DNA from: Sesamum alatum | Taxonomy: Eukaryota; Streptophyta; Magnoliopsida; Lamiales; Pedaliaceae | NCBI GenBank assembly: GCA_034509735.1 | Contig: JACGWO010000008.1 | Coordinates: forward strand, 14,457,864-14,521,863 | Direction of reading: 5' to 3' | Length of the DNA stretch: 64,000 nucleotides | Part shown: positions 43,245-54,690 of the stretch, one piece after another | How the letters are laid out: every line of letters begins with the position of its first letter | Numbering within the stretch: position 1 is the stretch's first letter | The notes under the pieces: generated by a model | What the model was told of the DNA's origin: nothing | What the model saw: only the letters and a program-made list of their open reading frames with translations | Databases searched by the model: none | Translations under genes and position numbers: made by a program

Positions 43245-45055
43245 AAAATTATGAAATTGGTGTCGATTTAGAATTTTTATAATTTTAGGCAAAAGCGGGA
43301 TCTGACATCCTATTTTTGTTAAAAATGTTAAAATAAATCGTAAAATTCCCAATGTGGCTAAACCGGTGTTTCCAAACACCGGTTTATTTAAAAAAACGAA
43401 CAAATATATTGTTCAAAACGGCTGATTTGGTGGTTGTAATAAAGTTGGCACACTTTCCCCAATGTGACATTAAAAAATGGGCACGGCTCTTGTAAACTAT
43501 TTTTTTCTTATTTAATATTTTCATTGTTATTTAATAATAAATTTAATATATTATTAATGTCGTATAAAGAATTGACAATAATATTGTGTGATTTACTTGA
43601 ATTAACGACACCATCTAATGTTTTTAAAAAATAATTATTAGTAGAATATATTTTTAATTAAAAAAATAATTTTAATTTAATAATAAATTAATATTTTATT
43701 AATATTGTACACGCAATATTATTTTTGTCAATTCTTTGTGTACAATATTAATAAAATTATTAAATTTATTATTAAATTAAAATTAATTTTTTTACTAAAA
43801 TTACATTATAATAATACTATTTAAAAAAAATGGATAGTGTTGTTACTTCGAGTAAAGTTACACAATATGAGTACAACTAATTGACAATAATCACATTATG
43901 TGACTTTACTCTAATTAACGGCACCAACTATTTTTTTAAAAAAATAATTATCATTAGAATGTATTTTTAATTAAAACTTTATTTTAATTTCATAATAAAT
44001 TTAATATTTCTATAATATTGTGTACAAAAATAATATTATGTGTTTATTAATATTGTGTACAAAAATTAACAATAATTATAACGCATGACTTTACTCGGAG
44101 AATCGACACTGATAGGCCGTAAAAAAGAAATACTACCACGTTGTATGTGTTAAAGTTGTGACTTGATCTCTGGCACATCTTCAGATTGATGACATGCCCG
44201 TTCATACAACACACTTTTATCACGTCGACCAAAAATGTACCATAATATAATTTCATAACTTTGAGTATGTGGCAAAATTTAAAATTCACGATGATTTTTT
44301 TTTTCTTTTACTAACATCGTGTATGTTTTTGCTGGTGGAGAGAAACTTTCAACTTGTGCATTTTCCTCTCCCCAAACAAATGGGTTTTATGGGGGGGTGG
44401 TTGGTGTTCAGTTGAGGTTCCATGAGTCGGCTAACGCATGCATGTGTCAAGTCACTCTTTATTTTATATATACTAAAAACTGTGGTACGTGATATTTGTG
44501 CGCATAATTTTAAATAATGCTTTTATTTTATTAAAACTCATAAATTATTCCTATATATTTAAGTTTATCACTTCTTTACAACCTCATATACAAAAACTCT
44601 CTGATAACTTTTTTCTAATGTATTAATTATCAATATATATTTTATTCAAATTAATTTAACAACTAAAACTTTGTACAGCATATGGTATATTGATAGCAAT
44701 TATTATATATACATGCAACACAAATACTAATTAATATGTTATTTCTATTTCAGTTAATAATAAACTTAAACAAAATGGGAGTAAATTTAATTTTTGAGTA
44801 CATGTAATTGAATGAAATTATTTTTCTAAATGAACTTAATATGGTAGTTAATTTAATTACATTAGCTGAGAAGTTGAAGGGCATTTTTGGTATTATAATA
44901 ATTTCGTGTAGTGGTATAAAAACTACCACTTTGTGTCTATAAGACCCCTTCTCTTTATAATATAGTATAGATTTTTAGAAAATTAAAAATGGAATGTCAG
45001 ATCTCGTTTTTGCCTAAAATTATAAAGATTCTAAATCAACATAAATTTTGTCATT
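43245..45055. mobile_element. Possible 1.8-kb terminal-inverted-repeat element
   Basis: GATTTAGAATTTTTATAATTTTAGGCAAAAGCGGGATCTGACATCC (43264-43309) reappears inverted at about 44993-45038 with a few mismatches. Between them are AT-rich inverted and direct repeats (axis near 43722: TAATATTGTACACGCAATATTA and its neighbours) but no ORF. Outer limits and any target duplication are unclear. Confidence 0.5.
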
Positions 45056-45059
45056 TTTT

Positions 45060-46735
45060 TATGGCTGAATAGCAAAAAAAAACCCCTGTGTTTCAAAAAT
45101 TCAGCAAAAACCCCCTTATATTTTAAAAATAGGCTAAACCCCCCCCCCCCCTCGCTCAATCGCCCTACTCCGTCAAATGAAACTAACGCCGTTAAATTTT
45201 TTATAAAGTGACAGTTACGCCCTTACTTATTTATAGGGAAAATTATTTTTTTTGGTCCGCTAAGTTTACCTAATATTAGATTTAGTCCTATAACTATGCC
45301 CTTTGTTTATTTAGTCCAGTAAGTTACAAAATTTGATGACATTTAGTCCGATTTAGGGTTTTTAATTAATTTTCCGGCATATATTGCCGGAATTTGCCAC
45401 GTGTGCACCGGAATTTCCAACTGGGCGAGGAGTTGATGATGTGGTGGTGACGTGGCACACACATGTCATCAATTTTGTAACTTACTGGACTAAATAAACA
45501 AAGGGCATAGTTACAGGACTAAATCTAATATTGGGTAAACTTAGCGGACCAAAAAAATAATTTTCCCGTATTTATATATTATTTCTTATTTTGATAACCG
45601 TTGGATCTTTTTGAATGAATAAAAACCGTTGGATCTGATCAATTTATTATAACCATTGGATCTAAAAAATTGAAGGTCCAGATTTAACAAATTTATAAAT
45701 TTATATTATATGCAAATTATAAAAATTAAATAATTATTATTTAATATAAATTTAATAAAAAATTAAACCTTACAACCCCCCCCCTCCCGCCTACCCTATT
45801 TCCACCCTTGCCGCCGCCTGCCCCGCCTCCCCACCACCACTGCCTACTCCCCCTCCTCCCCAGACCCGGCCACCCGCAGTGGGAGGCGATGGCGTCCCCG
45901 TCGCCCCCCAATCTGGGCGGCGTCGCGTCGCCTAGATCTGATCTAGGCAACGCAACGCTGCGTTGGGCGATGGCGTCGCCGTCGCCTAGAGCTGTTCTGG
46001 GCGACAGCGACGCCATCGCCCAGATTCGATGGTGATGGCGACGAGCGCCATCGCCCTTCTCGGCTGTTGCCGCCGCCCCCCATTTAAAAAAATTAAAAAG
46101 TTAATTAAGATTTAATTAAAATAAAAATAACAAAATTAAAATTTAAAAAGTTTTATGATTTTCAAGAAAATAAGAAATTTGATTTACATTTAATTATCAT
46201 AACTAAAAGTATTAAATTTTTATTGTAAATATAAATATATCATAGTAATTTAATTTTAAATATTAATCACAATAAATAATATAAATTATTAAAATTATTC
46301 TAGTAAATAAAATAATTTATTAAAATGTATTTTAATTAAATAATAATTTAAATTAGTTTATTCATATTATTAGTATTTTGATATTTAAATAAATATAGTT
46401 AAGACCAAAAAATTATGTTTTTAGAATGGCTGAAAATAAAAAGAAAAAGCACTAAAAATAAGGTTAAAATAAGTAATTTTGACTATGGTAACTTTAGACA
46501 CAATACGGGGGCATTTTAGTCAAAAATACCCAAAAATAAGGCCCATAACGTCATAAACACCCCACCAAATGCACACTCGCGTGTGCATTACACTCTCCGT
46601 CAATTGCTAACGGAATGAGGTCTTTTTGCCGAGTTTTTTAAAACACAAGGGGTTTTTTTTGCCTATTTTCATAACACAAGGGGTTTTTTAGCTATTTCAG
46701 TAAAACACAGGGGGGTAAAATGGAGTTTGTCCTTT
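45060..46735. mobile_element. Inverted-repeat element with GC-rich core, carrying a nested MITE
   Basis: Left GAATAGCAAAAAAAAACCCCTGTGTTTCAAAAA and right AAAACACAGGGGGGTAAAATGG, TAGCTATTTCAG are inverted relatives, each followed by a second CCCC-TTGTGTTTT repeat and AAAATAGGC. The core at 45772-46082 is rich in GGCGACGGCGTCGCC and CGCCTAGATC/GATCTAGGCG hairpin text. A 332-bp MITE sits in the left arm. No credible ORF. Confidence 0.75.
45236..45567. mobile_element. Mutator-type MITE, 332 bp
   Basis: Ends GGGAAAATTATTTTTTTTGGTCCGC and its inverse GCGGACCAAAAAAATAATTTTCCC. The 9-bp flanks TTATTTATA (45227-45235) and GTATTTATA (45568-45576) match at 8 of 9. The long inverted repeat continues inward (TTTAGTCCTATAACTATGCCCTTTG). 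It is nested in the larger element at 45060-46735. Confidence 0.9.
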
Positions 46736-46739
46736 TTTT

Positions 46740-47410
46740 ATTTCGTATTATTTAAATATTTTTTTCTAATTTACTATCATGTTCATAACTTGTTCCACTT
46801 TTAATCATATATTGATTTTTGTTATCAGAATATGTATCGTATATATCAAATTCTATGGGCAAGCATTGCATATCATGGTGGCTAGTATTAGTATAATACT
46901 AGCTCTAGTGGCACGTTCGGATGTGTATCTTTAAATTTATTTTATGTTGGATTAAAATATTTATCTATTTTATTTAATAAATTATATTTTCATTATTAAA
47001 ATGCTTTTCTAATTATTTATATAAGAAAAACATGAATGAAGAGAAAGTTTGGAGGATAAAGTTGAATGGGAGAAAAAAACGAGAAAATTATACGATTGGG
47101 AAAAAAAACTAAATGGAGAAGAAAACAATAAGCACAACATAATATAGAAGAGAAAAAGGACGCCAACAAATTTTCTTCTTATTTTTCGTTTTAAATGCGG
47201 TTAGTTTAGCTAATAAATTAAAACAAAAAAAAAAGTAGTTATTTTAATCCTTCACACTGACTAAATGATATAAATCTATACTTTTTATTAAGGTTCAAAG
47301 CCGCAGAGCAGCTACATGTGGTAGACAAAATGTAGATAATTTAAAATATCCCACCAGAAAAAAATCATTATTAGTTACAAATTTATTAATTATGGACTAA
47401 AATCATAATA
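46740..47410. other. AT-rich spacer
   Basis: No gene or confident element is recognised. Confidence 0.4.
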
Positions 47411-47414
47411 AATT

Positions 47415-48250
47415 GGGTTAAATTCATTTTGACCCCCTGTGATATGTAAAAATATCAAAAATCCTCTTATAAAAATTTTAAATATCAAAAATCACCCTTC
47501 TGATATGAATAAATATTCATACAGGCCCCTGGTCAACCTAGAAGTATTTTTTTAAAGATAATGACTAAAATACACCTCATATGCCTATAAATTACCTATA
47601 ATATATTTATTATTATATTTATATTTATTAAATTATTATCTTAAAAAAAATAACACACCCCCCATGACCCCCCAACCCACCCCCTCCCCTTTCCCTACCC
47701 TCCTCCCCAACCCCCCTATCGCCCCCACCCCGTCTGGGCGTCGCCCGTCGCCTAGATCTCGCCCATCGCTGTCGCCCTCCGGCCCTGGGCGACTCTGTTG
47801 CCCAGGGGTCCCTTTCTGCAGTGGTGACGGCGTTTTATATATAAATATATATATTATTAATTGTATTTTATTATAAACAATAATTATTCATTTTTATATT
47901 TTATTAATTTAATTTAATTATATTTTATTATTAATAAAAATATTTATATATTCTTTTAAGATTTATTAATATAATATATAAATATTATATATATTATATA
48001 TAATATATAAATATTATATATATTATATATAATATTTAATATTAGGTTGAGAGAGAAGGGCAAAAATATCAAAAAAGACATTTTTTAGACGTCCAAGCGC
48101 AGTCAACACGTGTGCATAACAAAACTTCACCTCAAGGGGTTTTTTTAACTTTGTTTTATATCAGAAGGAGTGTAATGGATACTTTCATTTTCACAGGGGT
48201 TTTTTTGAATATTTCCTATAGCACAGAGGGGTCCTTGTATTTTTTTTCAA
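47415..48250. mobile_element. Inverted-repeat element with GC-rich core
   Basis: Left GGGTTAAATTCATTTTGACCCCCTGTGATAT equals the inverted right end of 38895-39693, and right AGAGGGGTCCTTGTATTTTT equals its inverted left end. The two are therefore the same family in opposite orientation. The core is at 47660-47832 with GTCTGGGCGTCGCCCGTCGCC and TCGCCTAGATCTCGCCC. Confidence 0.8.
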
Positions 48251-48510
48251 TAATTATTATTAACCATGGTTAAACAAAAAAAGTTACAAAAACCTAGATT
48301 ATCCACCATGAAAACTCTTTTTTGCCATGGTTATGAGCCATAACAAATGTTTTTGCATGGCTTTTAGACATGACAATTGTTTTAGCCACACTCGCAAATA
48401 CCACGGCCAATAACTGTTGTATGACCGTGGTGAATGACTATTCACTACGTCTATTTATTTTTAACCATGACAATTAGCCATGATTAAATGTTAAATTTTT
48501 TTTAGTACCC
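48250..48510. mobile_element. CACTA-type MITE relative
   Basis: It shares TTATTAACCATGGTTAAACAA, TAGACATGACAATTGTTT, CCACACTCGCAAA and GACTATT(C/T)ACTA with 15878-16188 and 49975-50190. The right end inverts to a GTACTAAAAAAAATTTAAC-like terminus; the left terminus is lost. Confidence 0.6.
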
Positions 48511-48857
48511 GCAATTATATTTATTTTTCCACCATTCCTTAAAGTTAATTCACTGTCAATAACTTTTTTATTCTTGCGCATTTAAGATGAATTCATTAAC
48601 TCATCAATTTTGATTAATTATTCATTTTATCTTTATTCCCTTTTATTTAATTAAATAAATATATTAAATTTAAATTTTGTAGATGTATCGAGTGTGGTTT
48701 CATTATTAATTAGTAACAAAAATAGTATGTTAGCCTGAAAATTAGCTCTTGTCGCACCTAACTAGCTAGTAGCAACAAAAATAGGACATCATCTGGCCAA
48801 GGGAGGAGACAAACATAATTGCAATTATGAGATTCTGTATAATGAAAATGTTTTTGT

Positions 48858-49138
48858 GGTTTTTTTTTTTGAGTTGTAAGTAATGAATTTTATTAATTGA
48901 AATAAACGAGTACAATCAACTATCAGATCAAACAGATAGAGACAAATACAACATTCATATCCACAATATCACGTATACTAACATCGTATTATTACAACAA
49001 CAAATAACCTACTATACAGTAGAAATAAATAAACCTACTATGCAATAGAAACAAATCATTCCACGCAGGGAATTCGAACCCATGACCTCTAGAATCATGG
49101 GGCCTCAGCTTCGCCAACTGAGCTAGGCTTCATTGGCT
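48858..49138 (-). mobile_element. Complete tRNA-derived SINE
   Basis: On the minus strand it begins with a tRNA-like head: an A box in CCTAGCTCAGTTGGCGAAGC and a B box in GGGTTCGAATTCCC. A unique body and an A tail (T run at 48860-48870 on plus) follow. ATGTTTTTGT (48848) and ATGTTTTTAT (49139) flank it as a likely target duplication. About 280 bp. It is not a functional tRNA gene because the anticodon arm cannot be paired normally. Confidence 0.85.
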
Positions 49139-49339
49139 ATGTTTTTATTGTACTTAACAAGTAAAAGGCTGTCAAAATAAAGGGTGTTTGCAAGAACTTG
49201 TGCTTATGAATAAGTAAAAAGTTATATAAAATATTGATGGTTTTAGTTGTAATAAAAGTTAGAAGTGTTTAAAAATAGTATAGAAAAAAAAAGAGAATTA
49301 ATTTTTGAGTGTTGTAACAAAATGTTGTTGGAGAATCAT

Positions 49340-49703
49340 TGAGAAAATTGCATTTTACGTCCCATAATTTACATCATTTGTGATTTTAGTCCCATTAATT
49401 TTCAATATAGCAATTTTAGTCTCATAAGTCCACAAATGTTGCAATTATAGTCCAATGGACAGATTCCATTAAAAACTTAACGGATGGATTGCGTGCATGG
49501 CACGTGCTCCGTTAACTTAACCCATGTTTGACTAGGAGCACGTGCCATGCACGTGCTTCATCCGCTAAGTTTTTAACGGAATCTTTCCATGAGACTAAAA
49601 CTGCAATATTGTGGACTTATGAAACTAAAATTGCTACGTCAAAAATTAATGGGATCAAAATAAAAAATAATGTAAATTATGAGACGTAAAATGCAATTTT
49701 TAT
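49340..49703. mobile_element. Mutator-type MITE sharing ends with the MULE
   Basis: The perfect 9-bp duplication GAGAATCAT lies at 49331-49339 and 49704-49712. The inverted ends TGAGAAAATTGCATTTTACGTC and GACGTAAAATGCAATTTTTAT have the same GAGAAAATTGCATTTT start as the MULE at 34055. Near the centre, GGCACGTGCTCC faces GGAGCACGTGCC. No ORF. Confidence 0.93.
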
Positions 49704-49974
49704 GAGAATCATCTATTGGTAAATTGACTTTTATGTTCGTATCTTAATTAAAGAAATAAAAATGAATGACACGTCTCTTCACTTGCTCTTCTCTTGTTCG
49801 CATACTAATAGGTACTCTTCACAAAGGACAAGAAACTTTCTTATTAAGACATCTAATCAAGTTAATTAATGAGTATTCTTCAACACTAACTACTCATCTT
49901 TTAATTCAAACTAGCATCCTAATTGTAAGCATTAGAAGAAAATTTATCATTATTTATAATTTTATTGGTTATGA

Positions 49975-50190
49975 ACTAATTAAAACCATGGTAAATAATT
50001 ATAATCAACAATGATTAAATAAAAAGCATTGCAAAAATCTAGATTATCCACCATAAAAATTATTTTTGCCATAATTATGAGTCATAACAAATACTTTTAC
50101 CATGGCTTTTAGCCATAATAATTTTTAGCCACACTCGCAAAAATCAGTCAATATCCGTTGCGTAAGTGTGGTGAATGACTATTTATTTTT
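49975..50190. mobile_element. CACTA-type MITE relative, partial
   Basis: It shares TAGATTATCCACCAT, CCATGGCTTTTAGCCATAA, AGCCACACTCGCAAA and GTGGTGAATGACTATT with 48250-48510. Ends are not defined. Confidence 0.6.
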
Positions 50191-50272
50191 TTCTCCAATC
50201 AAACATACCCTAAGTTTAAAGTAGCAAAAGCATAAGTAATTTTTGCAAACGCTTAATTGAAGTTATTTTTAG

Positions 50273-50695
50273 GGTAAATTACATCTACCTCCCCTGAGGT
50301 TTGACATAATTATAAATACCCCCTCATTGTTTGAAAAATTACAAATATCCCCTTAGGTTTGTGATTTTTAACCAAAGGCCTAAAATTGATCATTTTGCCC
50401 TTGAATTTTTTTATTAAAAATAGAAAAATTGGCCAAGAAAAATTGCATTATTGCTCCTCTATGTAAAAAATTAAAAAACATTTCCATGCACATTCTAGTC
50501 CAATTTTTCTTAAGAATTAAATAAAAATAATTCAGTGCATAAGGGTATTTTTGTCAGTTCACCCATAAAAATTGATGGAAATGGGTTATTTGTTAGACGG
50601 TCACAAACTTGAGGGGGGTATTTGTAATTTTTCAAACAACGAGGAGATATTTATAATTATGCCAAATCTTAGAATAGATAGATATAATTTACCCT
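50273..50695. mobile_element. Foldback MITE
   Basis: AGGGTAAATTACATCTACCTCC at the left faces GATAGATATAATTTACCCT at the right. Inner text CATAATTATAAATACCCCCTC faces GAGGAGATATTTATAATTATG, and TGTTTGAAAAATTACAAATA faces TATTTGTAATTTTTCAAACA. No coding capacity and no clear duplication. Confidence 0.85.
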
Positions 50696-50699
50696 AGTT

Positions 50700-51285
50700 T
50701 TACATAAAACCTCATGAGCACTTGATAAAAGATCCACCAAACCCCCTCTAAGAAGTTATTTGAGTGGAGGAGTTCATGTAGTATCAACATATTGACTTGA
50801 ATTCTTGGCAATTATACAAAAACAAAAAGATAGAAAAAAGAACTTGGATTCTTGACAACATGATAGACGAATGTATTGTTGGTTTGTTCGGTTGTAACAA
50901 CTATCAGTACTTTATTTTCGTTGCATGAGGTATTGTCCTTTTTAATCGTATGAGTCTTATAATTTTGTCTTAAAAAGATGTTTTGTTAGAGAGAAGAAGT
51001 ATTAGAATTTATGAACCCCACAAAGTCCCCATCTGTAATCAATACGAAACACCTGTCTGCATTATTAAGCTTGCTTGCAAGGTTCGTGAACCGGCTTAGT
51101 TCGTTTTACACCTCTAATAAGGATAGACAAAAGCTTAAAAGAAAAAAAAAGACAAAAACTTATCCATCACAATGCAAGAAATAGCCGGTTGCTTTCCAAC
51201 AAACAACAAAAAGAATTAATAACCAATATGCCAGTATAAATTGATGTCGCAAAAAGTTGGTACGAGGTAAAATAGTAATGACATT
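50700..51285. other. AT-rich spacer
   Basis: No gene recognised. Confidence 0.4.
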
Positions 51286-51291
51286 TTTTTC

Positions 51292-51552
51292 AAGGATCTA
51301 ATGTAATTATTTTTCTGTGATATTGCAAATTAGCAAGTTATCCTCTTGTAAAAAAAATAATTTATCTCCCTGAGTTCTTTAAAATTGTGCAATTTATCTT
51401 CTTATCTAAGAGTGATAAATTGCTCCATTTTAAAAATACAGAGAGGTAAATTGATTCATTTAAAAAAGCACATGGAGGTAAATTGATATTTTATTTTTTA
51501 TAAGAGGATAATTTGTTTATTTGCAATATCATGCGGGTTGCTTGTATTTCCA
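51292..51552. mobile_element. Foldback MITE (family of 2448-2712)
   Basis: GTGATATTGCAAATTAGCAAG on the left faces ATTTGCAATATCA on the right, with GCAATTTATC and GATAAATTGCTCC around the axis near 51412. Confidence 0.75.
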
Positions 51553-51554
51553 CC

Positions 51555-52089
51555 TTTATTTCACCTATCTCTTCTAATGGTTCTAAAAAATGGTATTTAT
51601 ACTATACAAGTGCATTTAGGACATCTAATATAAAAATACAATTTTTGTCATTCAATTAATTATCAGTATGAAGTTATTGTTTAGTAAGCATGGGCGATAC
51701 GATGATTTTTGCCTAATAGACTAGGATCATGTGGCTACCCTTTAATCTTCATCAATTGTAAATGTCTGTTTTGCCCTTCAATTATCTTCTTTTGTCTATC
51801 ATAAAGAATTAGGTTGATTTTGTCATTATATCAATTCATCTGGCTGATGAAGGATTCATCTGTCCAAACCTAGGGAAAATTTTGGTACCATGCATTTCTT
51901 GTTTGAAAATTGGTTTGATAATGATTTAAGTGTGCTTATTAAAATAATATATGTCAATAATAGATAATTATGATATATTAGATTTCTTGAAATCAGTCTG
52001 GTGAATGAGAAATAATGTTTAGATAAACCACTTGAACTTATAAGTTGAGTGGGAAATAATTGCAAGGAAACAAATGCAATTTCAGTTGT
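51555..52089. other. AT-rich spacer
   Basis: No gene recognised. Confidence 0.4.
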
Positions 52090-52445
52090 GTGATTAGAGG
52101 GATGGGATTTTTGGTACTTTATAAATTGATTTTCGTAATTTAATTATGTAACTTCAAAATTCTAACAATTTTAATATTTTCTAGCCAATTTGACTAGAAT
52201 ATTCCATGTAATTTGCGCATCACCCTATTAAATTGCAATTTTAAGTCATGTAAATTTAGGGGTAGATATTTTCGGTCCTTAAAAAATTGATTTATAAGAT
52301 TGAAATTCATTTTAATTGGGTCATATTTAAATCATGGGTAATTTTTCAGCCAAATCGACCAAAAAAGGACTAAAAATGTCAAAATTTTAAAGTTACATAA
52401 TTATATTGCAAAAATCAATTCATTCAGTATAAAAAATGTCACCCC
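52090..52445. mobile_element. Foldback repeat, split by the copia insertion
   Basis: ATTGATTTTCGTAATTTAATTATGTAACTTC on the left faces AAGTTACATAATTATATTGCAAAAATCAAT on the right. The right edge (AATGTCACCCC) runs into the copia LTR, and the pre-insertion sequence may resume at 59884. Confidence 0.7.
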
Positions 52446-52446
52446 C

Positions 52447-53269
52447 TGTTGGGGCCCCTCCTTAATTGAGGGATTTTGAGAGCAATATAATGCATACATG
52501 GTAGTCTTAAAAAAAGATTAATGCTTTTGACTTCTTGGAACCTTGAAAAAGGTAAATTCATATTACCAAGACGCCAAGGTTCACTGGCTTCATTCAATGG
52601 TAGAGCTTTCTAGAGTTGATTCATGACTTTTGGTTTACCCCCTTCTATTTTTATAAATAGTGGTCTTTGGGAGGGCTGAGTGGATCACAAGCAAGAGTGA
52701 AATCCTCTAGAAAGAGAGAGAAAAGAGAGCTACTACATAGTAAGGAGCTTGAGAAAAGTTCTTATATTTTCTCAAGCTAAGTTTGAGTGTTCCACCACAT
52801 ATTGGTGCAAGTGTAAATACTTGTAATCCTATTATCATAATAGTGGAAGGTTTGTGGTTTTTCCCTTCACCTTGAAGGGTTTTCATGTAAAATATTGGGA
52901 TAATTACATTTACACCCCCTGATCTATAGTCTATTTACACAAACCACCCCTGCCTTTTGCATAATTACAGAAATCACCCTTGATAGCCATAAATTGGGGT
53001 AGTTTGTGTAATAATGTCGATACTTTTGAGAGGTGTAAGTGTAATTTTTTAAAAAATATGGGTGATTTGTGCAAATGATGCTTACATTTCTAGTGGGTGT
53101 ATGTGTAATTATTCAAAAGGCAAGGGTGATTTGTGTAAATAGATCATAGGTTAGGGGTGTAAATATAATTATCCCTAAAATATTTGGTATCATCACCTCT
53201 TTTATTTTGTCCATTTTGATCACACAAAGATGAAAAAGGTCTTTAGCATTAAACCCATCTTTTCCCAAT
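52447..53269 (+). mobile_element. 5' LTR of the copia element
   Basis: It matches the 3' LTR from GGGGYCCCTCCTTAATTGAGGGATT to AACCCRTCTTTTC-CAAT. TATA-like TTTTATAAATAGTGGTC lies at 52653-52669. It is followed by AGTGCTATCAGTGCC, a decayed initiator-Met PBS (family: TGGTATCAGAGC). Confidence 0.9.
52897..53175. mobile_element. Mutator-type MITE inside the copia LTR
   Basis: The perfect 9-bp duplication TAAAATATT lies at 52888-52896 and 53176-53184, and the other LTR has the empty site. Ends GGGATAATTACATTTACACC and GGTGTAAATATAATTATCCC. The same family is at 29875-30171. Confidence 0.97.
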
Positions 53270-53354
53270 AGTGCTATCAGTGCCTTGGTTTATAAGGGTA
53301 TCATATTTTCTTGTGTGATTTAAAATAGAGGGCGCCATCACTCATGATGGTGAC

Positions 53355-54502
53355 ATGTTCAAAATCACCACCGAGAATTATTCCTATTGGAAGCCCATGA
53401 TGGAAGATCACCTATATTGCAAGGATCTATATGAGCTTATTTCAAATGAGACGATGCCATAAAGGAAAGATGCCAAAGAATGGGGAGCTCTTGAATCGGA
53501 AGGGGTTGCTATGATCCGCAAGTACATCGATCGAAGCCTGTTTGAGCATGTGTCGACTTATACAAATGCTTATGAGTTATGGAAGAAGCTCGAGTCAATG
53601 ATTCAAAAGAAGACACCTTGAAGAAAGGCTCATCTTGTTAGAAGATTAGTGAATTTAGAATATAATGATGGCCAGAGTATGATCGAGCATTTAAATAACT
53701 TCAATGGGCTTGTAAATCAGCTCACAAAGATTGAAATGAAGATTGATGATGAATTACAAGCTTTGTTATTTCTAAGTTCTCTACTCGAGAGTTGGGATAC
53801 TATTGTTGTCACCTTGAGTAACTCGGCTCCAGAAGAAAACTCTTCGTAGATCGCATAACAGACAACCTGCTGAATGAAGAATCAAGGAGAAAGGAACGTG
53901 GGATCTCCGCTCAATCCAAGGCCAATGTCATTGAGAATCGAGGAAGAAATGAGACTCGAGGAAGGAGTAAGGCCAGGGGTCATGACAAGTCAAGAGGGCA
54001 GTCCAATACCCGTTCTAAGATCACATGCTACTATTGTGGCAAGCCTAATCACAAGAAATCAAAATGTCGAAGTTTTAAGAGAGATCAAAAGAACAGAACC
54101 TTCAAGATCAACATAATCGACCCGAAGAAGAAGGAAGAGAAAAGCACAACTGACGTGGCGACAAATGAACTTGATGATGTCTTCCTCATTGGTGAAGACA
54201 ATTATCTTAATATCGCCGAGGATGATTGCTCATGGATTTTTTATTCATGTGCCTCTTTCCATGTCACTCCACATCAAGAATTCTTGTCATCATATCATGG
54301 TGGTGACTTTGGTATTGTGAAGATTGAAAATCATATTTCAAGAAAAATTTTGGAAATAGGTAATGTCATTCTTGTTACCAACACGGGATGTGAACTTGTG
54401 TTGAAGGATGTGAGACATGTTCCAGACATGCGTCTCAATCTCATCTCAGTTGGGAAGCTCGATGATGCTGGGTATGTGAATAACTTCGGTGCTGGAAAAT
54501 GA
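53355..54502 (+). pseudogene. Copia gag and protease
   Basis: From ATG 53355 the frame reads MFKITTENYSYWKPMMEDHL, the start of copia gag (UBN2/retrotran_gag_2 type). In-frame TAA and TGA follow after ISNETMP and QKKTP, and a shift near 53845 opens the frame that runs from ITDNLLNEESRRKERG to 54502. This has a zinc knuckle CYYCGKPNHKKSKC (C-x2-C-x4-H-x4-C) and the protease segment WIFYSCASFHVTP. Family members have WI-DSGAS there, so the catalytic Asp is Tyr and Gly is Cys. It ends in RHVPDMRLNLISVGKLDDAGY. Inactive. Confidence 0.9.
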
Positions 54503-54690
54503 AAACTCACAAGAAGTTGCATAATTGTTGCTCGAAGAACAAAAAGAAGGCTCGTTGTATGTTACACAAGCCAAGCTGTGCAAGGGAGAGACTAATATCG
54601 CCCATGATAACTCGTGCTTGGACTTTGGCACAAGAGGTTATGGCATATGAGCGAAAAGGGGTTGCAAGTCGTCGCTCGAAAAGAGCTCCT
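54500..54690 (+). pseudogene. Copia gag-pre-integrase fragment
   Basis: One frame gives LGLWHKRLWHMSEKGLQV, the HxxxH zinc-binding block of the gag-pre-integrase domain (canonical L-W-H-x-R-L-G-H), preceded by sequence like KKGSLYV. It is cut near 54690 where Athila-like sequence begins. Confidence 0.75.
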
